From contig JAQFVV010006353.1 of assembly GCA_028023455.1 (NCBI GenBank), positions 2,358,001 through 2,422,000 of the forward strand: 64,000 nucleotides of DNA, in the 5' to 3' direction. The DNA comes from Epiperipatus broadwayi (taxonomy: Eukaryota; Onychophora; Udeonychophora; Euonychophora; Peripatidae). Below, in pieces: positions 56,300-64,000 of the stretch (positions within the stretch are counted from its first letter, which is position 1; the number at the start of each line of letters is the position of its first letter). Under the pieces are notes generated by a model that worked only from the letters and a program-made list of their open reading frames with translations, searched no databases and had not been told where the DNA came from. A program made the position numbers and the translations under genes.

Positions 56300-57075
56300 G
56301 GGGTTAAAAAAATGACTCCTTTTTGTTAATACTGTCAAAGTAGAAACCCTACCCCCCCACCCCCAAAGCAGTTTATCGTAGAAGGCAAAAAAAAAAGATA
56401 ATTCAAAAGAAATAGAAATAAAAGTCAAAAGGGTTGAGAAAAAAAAGTTGTTGAAAATCGACAGAAATTACTGACTTTTTGTTCCAATTACTTTTCTGAG
56501 TATTGGAGTTTGAAAACGATTTTTTTATTCCCCCCCCCAAAAAAACCCACTAAACTTAACTTTTGATTTAATAAGAAAATAAAAACAATTTTGTCAACCA
56601 AAAAAAAAAAAAAGGGTCGAAAAAATTGGAAACAATTGGCAAATAATTGCATTCTATTTCAAACAAGGTCGGGGTTTTAAATAAATGACTCTTTCGGTGT
56701 ACTTTTTGTTAATAATAACAGTATGCTAAGACCCCCCAAAAGTAAACTGTTTTTATTGTAGAAGCCAAAAAAAAAAAAGAAAAGGCTAATTCAAATGAAA
56801 AATAAACAAAAGTCAAAAGTGAAACAAAAAAAAGGTTATTTTTTTTTTAAAACAACAACAAAAAAAAGGTTTTGACTTTTTGTTACAATTCTTGATGTGA
56901 GGGTCGGTGTTTCAAAACAATTTTTTAACCCCCAACAACACAAAAGTTACTTTCGATTTCATAATAAGAATAAAAAAACAATTTAGTCAAGCAAAAAAAA
57001 CAAAAAAAAACCAAAAGGTAGAATAAAGTCTAAACAAGTCGCAAATAATTGTATTCTATTTTTCGGTGGCATGAT
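56300..57075 (+). repeat. Two units of a 375-bp homopolymer-rich repeat
   Basis: AAATGACTCCTTTTTGTTAA near 56312 and the AAATGACTCTTTCGG...TTTTTGTTAA run near 56682 start two units that share a poly-C run, AAACTGTTTTTATTGTAGAA-like sequence, long poly-A, GACTTTTTGTTACAATT and AAATAATTGCATTCTATTTC. Homopolymers of C7-C9 and A12-A15 make the units unstable. Confidence 0.7.
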
Positions 57076-57650
57076 TAAAACAAATTTTTGGATGTCGTGA
57101 AATGGTACAAAGTTTTAAAATCATCAAAATAAAAGGTACACAAAATTAAATTAGCAAAATTTATTGGAATAAAGAAAAATGTGAGGTTACAAAAAAAAAA
57201 AAAAAACAACAACGAAAATTAATATAACAATTTGTTAAATAATAAAGAAATCATGTTATAAAAAAAATCAAAATTTGTTTAATTGATAAAAAAAAATCAC
57301 ATCATATTATAAAAGAAAAATCAAAAAGTTGCAGCCCGGTAACATTATATATATTTCATTGATTTTGTCTAGCATCAATGCTACAAGCAGCTTTGCTCGG
57401 ATTTCAGGCTTTTACCAAAAACTTTTGTGAAAATATCTCATTGGCTTTGGAATGCAATGAAGTTTGCAAGATTCCTGGACAATAAGATATTAGATTAATC
57501 TAAGCAAAAGATTAGATTAAAAGGAAATGTAAAAATTAATTAAAAATATAGATTTAAATTATGATTAATTAAAGCTGATTAAAAAACTGGAAAACAATAA
57601 GAAAAGGGTCTATAAAGAATGACTTGGCTATTATTTTTCAGTCGGGTTTG
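57076..57650. other. AT-rich DNA, no gene recognised
   Basis: Poly-A runs; contains the 57365-57420 copy of the GATTTCAGGC motif noted at 55595-55765. Confidence 0.45.
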
Positions 57651-58199
57651 TGATATACAGTTCTATTAGCTATTATTCCAGAGTTCGAGTTTTTTCTAAA
57701 GAAAGCAAAATATTCAGAAATTGTAAATACATTAGTAAGCCAATCATTACTGCTGTGGTCAACATTAATAGAGAGGCTACATAAGCCATAGAAGTGTCCA
57801 ACAAGGTTTTATGTCCCAAGCCCTCAGACATCAACTATCCCACCTGAATCAGTATCTGGAATCAATGCCAAAACTATAAAATAGAAGCTATTGCATATTC
57901 TCTCTCATTATTCGACATAAGCCTGTAAGGAAAGCCATGAAGCCATTGATGAAGGAACAAAAGGCCAACTGATTGGAAAATAAAACAAATGAAAACCTAG
58001 GTAAAGATACTTTTAAATATATTCTGATCACAGTCTAAACTCTTTGTTTACAAAAACTTGAACTTTAATTAACGGACTAATAAAAAATGCTAAAATATAT
58101 TTAGAACACAAAATGACTGTATGCGATGTCAATGAACTCTATGGTTCAACAGAAAAACCTCCATTGTCATTATCAAAGATGAACTAAATAAGAAAAATT
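57651..58199 (+). pseudogene. Probable decayed N-terminal part of a PLE
   Basis: Less AT-rich than its flanks and directly upstream, on the same strand, of a recognisable PLE reverse transcriptase. I could not align any motif, so assignment rests on position only. Confidence 0.3.
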
Positions 58200-59475
58200 A
58201 TCCAACAAAACAAATTGATTTTATAATAGAATTCTTGAAGTGGCTGGATAACAACATATTGGCTAAATTTGAAAACAAATGGGATGTTATGAATGACAGT
58301 TGGCCAATGGGACTGTCAATGAGTGGAATTGTTGCTAGTATCATCATAAACCATTATGAGAGCCAAATTCTTCCAAAACACTTCACAACAGAAACAACTC
58401 TCATATACACTTGATATGTTGATGACATTTTTATCACAGAAAAACCTTCCACCACAACCAACATAGAAAATGAATTTGGATTAACCCTCAGTAGAATGGA
58501 TGAAAACAAGAAACAAGAAATAAAATATCTAGACTTGATAATAAAAAGAGAGAACACATACCAAGATTATAAACTGATAATTAAACCACTGCACATAAGA
58601 GGTTACACAAATCCAAATCTAATACCTTCCAACACATATAAATGGGCAAGTATAAATGCTTTCCTATTCAAAAATAACCACTTATGTAAATACACAGTGG
58701 ATAGGAAAAACAACATCTATAAATATATAAAGGAAATGACCAATATAGGCTTTAAACCCAGTACTATCCATCAGAGAATAAAATCATTTTATAAAAAATT
58801 CAATAATAAACAGCCTAAAGACAATATGAAATACTTAACTATTTCATTTATACCTAATGTAACTTCAAAAATTACTAAAAAAATTGACTAATGATTTCAA
58901 ATTTAGCTTCAGAACACCTCCTAACACTAACATACTAATAAATAATTCCAAAGATAAAATAGAAAAAAATCAAGCCCTTTATGTGGTCTATAAAATAGCA
59001 TGCCCTAAATTAGGCTGCTAGGCATCTTACTATGGTGAGACTCGGGCTAACATCAACACAAGAATTTACCAACACAAGTATGCATACAACATGGTTAAAA
59101 ATAAAAATAAAGGAACACCAATGTTCTGGGACCACCAAGCAGTTGCAGGCCACGTATTTGAACCCAGTTCTGCCCAAATAATTTGCACAGAGAAGAGTGA
59201 TGCCAAAAGAAAGGTCAAAGAAGCTTTTTACATAGCAAATGATCTCAGTGCCATTAATAGAAAATAGGCATCCTTTGCTCTCTCCAAACAATGGACTAAC
59301 TAATTAAAAATTCTAGCTCATTTGCATATGTGTACAATAAATTACAACAGTCTTCATTTGTAAAGCTATGAGTATGAGATTAGAATATTAAATCTCAAAA
59401 GCACTAAGCAGTCATATTAAACATTATAGTATAATTATAGCTTCACTAATGCATGCGAAAAAATCGCATATGTTT
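58200..59475 (+). pseudogene. Penelope-like element: reverse transcriptase and GIY-YIG remnants
   Basis: From about 58207 one frame reads W-P-M-G-L-S-M-S-G-I-V-A-S-I near 58300 and Y-V-D-D at 58415, the catalytic aspartates of reverse transcriptase, then K-Y-L-D-L near 58525 as in PLE proteins, ending with I-P-N-V-T-S-K-I. A TGA at 58412-58414 interrupts the frame directly before YVDD. The frame closes at 58891. In another frame from about 58980 follows V-V-Y-K-I-A-C-P, an in-frame TAG at 59019, Y-Y-G-E-T and R-I-Y-Q-H, the GIY-YIG endonuclease signature, and F-W-D-H-Q-A. The 3' end has a hairpin ATGCGA/TCGCAT (59453-59469) shared with 2341-2840. PLEs copy themselves by target-primed reverse transcription in the nucleus. 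This copy is inactive. Confidence 0.8.
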
Positions 59476-60295
59476 AATTAATGGACTATTATAACTATAG
59501 CCTAAAGTCATTTATATTTTTATTATATCAAATCTTTTATTGTTATAGGGTGTTAAATATGTGTGTGCATAAATATTAATGTTGCCCTAATTGTTATTTT
59601 GTCTATTTTCTCTTTCTCTATTGATACTGTGTCATCAGTAAATTAGTGTAGAGTTATTTTATGAGTAAAGTAAATGTGCTGGACTTGAAACAGAGTGTGA
59701 CCTAGTCATGGGATATTTCAAGAACTGGGTTGTGTGCCTGTCATCTGGAGCATGCTGATTATGCAACTTATGATTGGATGGCACATGAGGTTGATTCTCA
59801 AAACAAATAAAATGCTTTGTATGGCAGGGATTTGAATCTAGCAGTTGAGGTGGGCCACAGTCTAGAAATGTGATCATATTATGCTTTGCATAGCTCAATC
59901 TGACTATGTGTATCATTGATGGATCTGCAATCGATGGTATTCCCCCTCTTCTTGAAGACCAGTCTGCTGGTGTACTGGAAGTGCAGCCTGAGTTAAAATC
60001 AAGATTTAAACAAAGTGATCAGAGCAATTTTTTCTGACCCCATCCAGTATATATATATTGAAGCAATCAATCTTAGCTTAAGATTGAGCTTTATGTTTCC
60101 ATCTACTAACTTTTATTCAAACCCTATTTCCCATCCTGCTCCTTTTGTTATATATATCTATTTTATGTATATATTTGAGATGCGCACATAAGTTATAAAA
60201 TTTTAACGTTCCATAACATTTTTTTTTATTATTATTAATTCTTTTTTTATTAATTATTAGTTCTTTTTTTTTATTAAAGTATTGTTGGTGTGACT
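59476..60295. other. AT-rich DNA with a possible SINE
   Basis: 59800-59935 on the minus strand contains CTAGATTCAAATCCCTGCCA, a good B-box-like run, preceded by GAGCTATGCAAAGCATAAT as a weak A-box candidate. It may be a third tRNA-derived SINE. The 85-codon frame at 59659-59916 has no recognised motif. Confidence 0.35.

Positions 60296-60298
<3 letters not shown>

Positions 60299-60387
<89 letters not shown>
60299..60387 (+). repeat. (TA)n microsatellite, about 89 bp
   Basis: About 44 uninterrupted TA repeats, the longest in the window. It explains the (YI)n minus-strand frame. Confidence 0.95.
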
Positions 60388-62005
60388 AGCAAAATCTTAC
60401 TAACAAAAGATTGATGTTTTAAATATTTTATTATATGTCATTTTTTAAAACTTTTTCTTTTTAAATTGCTTGTTTTTTTTCTTTTAAACTGTATATTTTG
60501 TAAAATCCAATATGGAAGATGCTACAGTTAATTGTCCAAAAATAATTAAGGAGTTAGAAACACTATTGTTTTAATCTGGGGAAGGTATTTTTAATTAACC
60601 TTTTACTTAAAATAACATGGGGATTAAGATTAAAGATTTTCTTTTAATTATAAACATTTTTCTCAAATCTATTTCTAATCTGGAAATAGATTTGAATTTA
60701 TTTTTGGCCATTATCTTACTGTTGCATCTTCAAAAACAATGGATAAGGAAAAAGTATAAAATGGCTGAATTTTCAGAGACATAGGAGATTAGCTACTATT
60801 GAGAGAAGTGATTGCTACTAGACAATATGCTGTTTTGATATCTAAAAATGATCTAGTAAAGCTTTTCCCAACCCTTGTGGGTCATCTTCTGCTGCCATAC
60901 AACTCTGCTACCCTAAAGTGAAATAAAGGCCCGATGGAGAACTTTTAAAAAATGCTAATAGAAACTTGCTGCCACCGAAGAACTTGTATTTCATTTGCCA
61001 TGCATGTGTCATGCTAAATTGGACTTTTAAAATTGCAAGGTAACTTCCAAACTGCCAACTAAATCTAGCTTGATTAATTAATCTCGAATCCTGCTATCAA
61101 GATTTCTAACGTATTGTTCAATTTTCTATCTTTTAAATTAATATGGAAATGTAATTTGCTCTAAAATGATTTTATAAATCTAATTTTCTCTCATATGCTC
61201 TAACTTTCTTTAACTTTGGTGCAGTCAATTATTAATCGTTATTTATTACTTGATTTTATATATATGCTTTTATTATTAATTTGTCAATCTCAAGCAAACT
61301 GGTGAGCTTAATTTATAAAAATCTTTTCTGTCATTTTTAAGTAATGCTTCATGAAGCAAGTTATTAACATCCCCTTTTAAAACATAACACATTATTAATT
61401 AATATGTTCACCAGATTGTTTTATGAGCCAACATTTTATTTATGTTTTAATATAAAAATATATATATTTGTTTAACTCCGGATTTTCTACCCGGGGTGAA
61501 TCCAGAACTCAAGCTAATTAACGCTTTAAAATCTTTTTAAATGTTTTTTTTTTTAAATTATGAAAGAGTGACTCAATAGTTATTTTTTTATAACTGCCAG
61601 TCTTCTTATTTTTACATACACTTAAAATATTAAATTAAGTACTTATATATTCCATTTATTATAAAATCAACGAAGGTGGGACTGATTTATTTTAAATAAC
61701 AGAAAGGGAAGGGGGTAAATCTTAATGTTATTTTTGGTAAATAAAATCTTCAAGTATATTTTAAGTAAATGAAATGTAAATCTCTCTATACATATTATAC
61801 TGCATAGTGTATTATTTGTCTAAATTATAGTACTCAAACAAGGGTCATTTATTTTAAAGCAGTAAAATTTATTCAATGTCGTTAGTGACATGTATCATTA
61901 CTGTGGTACTGACATTTAGCCTATCTTCATATATAAATATATTACGTGCTTCTAGTCTTAATCTGGGGGTTGCAACAAGTTCAAACCCATAGATTCCTTT
62001 TTACA
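60388..62005. other. AT-rich DNA, no gene recognised
   Basis: No frame or repeat recognised. A GC-rich spot near 61478 (CTCCGGATTTTCTACCCGGG) is isolated. Confidence 0.5.
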
Positions 62006-62007
62006 CC

Positions 62008-62128
62008 TTCGTATAAAAATGCCTCTGGTGGTGATCCCTAAGTCTGGCACACACTATGCATATTCTTTCTTTGTATAAAAAGGCCACTGGCAGTGATCCC
62101 TAAGTCTGGCACATGCTATGCCTATCCA
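62008..62128 (+). repeat. Two-unit tandem repeat, about 64 bp
   Basis: GTATAAAAATGCCTCTGGTG and GTATAAAAAGGCCACTGGCA start two units that share TGATCCCTAAGTCTGGCACA and CTATGC.TAT. Confidence 0.85.
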
Positions 62129-62940
62129 CTTCGTCTTTCATCCAGAAGCACGACTTTTCCTGTTATATTTTGGTTATAATGTCAGTACCGCAAACTTTTT
62201 CGTATATTTATTTCTTGTGCTTCATGATCCAGTTTTAATGCTCTAATATTAAAATTGCACTCTGCTCAAAATATATACAAATGCCAAATAATACTAGCTA
62301 GATTAATTACTAATATTATTTTAGTTTTATTATGTAATCCCATCATCGTAATTTGTTATTTACCTATTTAAGAGTATATGCCTTGGGAAAATAAAATGTT
62401 CATCTTATTGTTAAAATAATTTTTCATTAAATATTTTGTCATATAATAAAATGTAATTTTCAAATGTATTTTATGTATTTTCATGACCGTAATGGCATGA
62501 AAATGGTTTATACTATAACTGTAATGAATTTCAGAATGCTCCTAGAAATATATATGTTAGTCACCATGTTTCTGAACGGTAAATCAAAGCGTTAATTGCC
62601 ATATTATGTAATTCCTTCTAATAGTTGATTGGCATCTTAATATTGAACCCACCAAAGATGTGTGCTTATTTATAGATATTATTTAGCTAATAAAGAGCAT
62701 ATGAGAAATATAGCATGAATGACAAAATATAATTATCTATCGTTTGGTAGACCACTTGCTCATTCACGCACATACTAATGTATATACTTAATTTATAAAT
62801 GTATGTAAATAATTTGTCATTACATTAAACCATATTTTTATTGTCTAACTTATTTGAGTAGTTCGAATTCCTTTTCCTCTACTTCCACACATACAGCCAT
62901 GCTTGTATATTATTTTGATATAGTCATAATTAATAGATGT
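62129..62940. other. AT-rich DNA, no gene recognised
   Basis: Nothing recognised beyond homopolymers. Confidence 0.5.
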
Positions 62941-62949
62941 CTCATTGTT

Positions 62950-63140
62950 TTGCTCAGCCTTGCTAGTCGGCCGTATTAAGATTAATTCTCATGTGCCATG
63001 ACTATTATGTTACTCATTAGGTGTTAGATCTGGGGCTTAGAGAGTGGGTTCGAATTCAGGCTGGTCCTTGACATAAATCTTGGGGCTTGAAGTACATTTT
63101 GTGAGTTCCAGCTCATGTTAGATGAATAAACATGGTTTGA
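62950..63140 (+). repeat. Possible tRNA-derived SINE
   Basis: GAGAGTGGGTTCGAATTCAG near 63040 is a strong B-box-like run (GGTTCGAATTC). A convincing A box 40-60 bases upstream was not found. A T-rich/TA tail follows at 63151. Confidence 0.35.
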
Positions 63141-63149
63141 CCAGTACAA

Positions 63150-63203
63150 TATATATATATATATATGGCGCCATCTTTTGGACATATATATATATATATA
63201 TAT
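63150..63203 (+). repeat. Two (TA)n tracts around GGCGCCATCTTTTGGAC
   Basis: Two (TA)n runs of about 20 bp each flank a 17-bp GC-containing insert. It could be a minimal insertion in a TA array or a remnant between two target-site repeats. Confidence 0.8.
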
Positions 63204-63600
63204 GAAGATTTAAAATCAAAAAACAAATTATTATTACATGTTATTTATAAATTAAAAGTGGGTAATCTAAAGGTTAAGATAAACTGAAAAGTTAAATGAC
63301 TTTAAGATTAAGGAAAAAGTATATGCTTTTATTAAATAATTTTAACATAATTGCAAATAAAGGGATATTCTGATGAAAGTCTATAAGAGTAGTTACTGTT
63401 ATAAAGAAAGGAAAACAAAGATGTTCAAAGAATCTGCTCACATATCATGGACAAATGAACCAATAAGTCAATCTAGTGAGATAATTTATAATGTTTGGAA
63501 GTCATTCATTGACATTGCTCTTACGAAAAAGTAAAGAAGTCAGGAAACTCTCCTAAAGAAGTATATAAAATTTTTATGGACTGTTATCTTTATTAATATA
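63204..63600. other. AT-rich DNA, no gene recognised
   Basis: No frame or repeat recognised. Confidence 0.5.
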
Positions 63601-63604
63601 GCCT

Positions 63605-63725
63605 AATTGGCTAGAGCATCATCCTAAAATTAATATTAACTAATATAAAAATCTCCAAATTCAATTCACCAGATGCTAGTACTATTGTTGATCAGCCTAA
63701 CAACACCTGAAGAAGAAATATCACC
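63605..63725 (+). repeat. tRNA-derived SINE 2
   Basis: TAGCCTAATTGGCTAGAGCA (A-box-like), CCAAATTCAATTCACCAG (decayed B box), then GCTAGTACTATTGTTGATCA and AACACCTGAAGAAGAAATAT, the 3' body shared with the copies at 40650-40775 and 50598-50705. Confidence 0.7.
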
Positions 63726-64000
63726 ACTCATTGTGTTTATATATTAGTGGGCATGTTGTTACTAATAGATGAATGTATTTGAAAAGTTTAAATAAAGTTT
63801 GAATTTTTCTGAAGTTATTGAAAAATGAATATTAGATGATGACAGCATGTAATTACTAGAAAAAAAAAGAGGATGAAGATGTAGGTAATTATAGAATAAT
63901 TACAATATCATCAAATATACAGTAAGTTCTACATGCAATCACATTCAAAGACAAAACTTAAAATGTGTAAATACATTTTACAATACATCTCAAAATGACG

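Noticed and set aside
60117-60392. 91-codon minus-strand frame with a (YI)n tract
   Set aside because: Product of the (TA)n array.

Overview
This window is eukaryotic, intergenic or deep-intronic DNA from an AT-rich invertebrate-type animal genome. The evidence is what fills it: Penelope-like retroelements (PLEs) with GIY-YIG endonuclease remnants, RTE-type LINE tails ending in TGATGATGAT repeats, a Ty3/gypsy-type LTR element, tRNA-derived SINEs, long (TA)n, (GA)n and (AC)n arrays, and no prokaryotic gene organisation. I cannot name the species. I found no convincing host protein-coding gene. Almost every open frame is retroelement debris, low-complexity sequence, or chance.

The most interesting content is a set of hammerhead ribozyme (HHR) motifs inside short dispersed repeats, assigned here to three families. 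Family B places a near-canonical type I hammerhead directly after a (TA)n tract; the best copies are 1515-1557 (+), 3132-3175 (-) and 38842-38886 (+). Family A carries a hammerhead with a 6-bp stem I in a unit of about 440 bp. It occurs as fold-back copies (for example 37650-37900) and as a direct tandem array (30530-31775). Family C occurs as a single copy and as an inverted pair around 45175. Two direct repeats at about 46843-47955, each with a decayed family B hammerhead, flank a non-coding core. This recalls retrozymes, the non-autonomous hammerhead elements thought to depend on PLE or other retroelement machinery. At least four PLE remnants in the same window are plausible relatives of that machinery.

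Layout. 1-5300: AT-rich DNA, a family B copy, a deleted PLE with inverted ends, and a cluster of three minisatellites. 5370-10557: a young gag-only LTR retrotransposon on the minus strand, with two near-identical LTRs of about 1.76 kb. 10560-20440: family A and B repeats, RTE and other LINE tails, and a (GA)n array. 20450-32620: AT-rich DNA with scattered PLE, RTE, SINE and fold-back copies and the family A tandem array. 32687-36917: an unclassified, C-over-G-skewed AT-rich block bounded by (TA)n and a 10-bp imperfect inverted repeat. 36930-50700: SINEs, families A, B and C, an A/C-rich region with a 625-bp direct duplication, the retrozyme-like pair and a 206-codon RTE C-terminal fragment. 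50700-64000: more PLE (including a reverse transcriptase fragment with a stop just before YVDD), a family B fold-back, homopolymer-rich repeats and a 90-bp (TA)n array.

All structures and alignments were made by eye. Repeat edges are approximate unless a specific motif is given.
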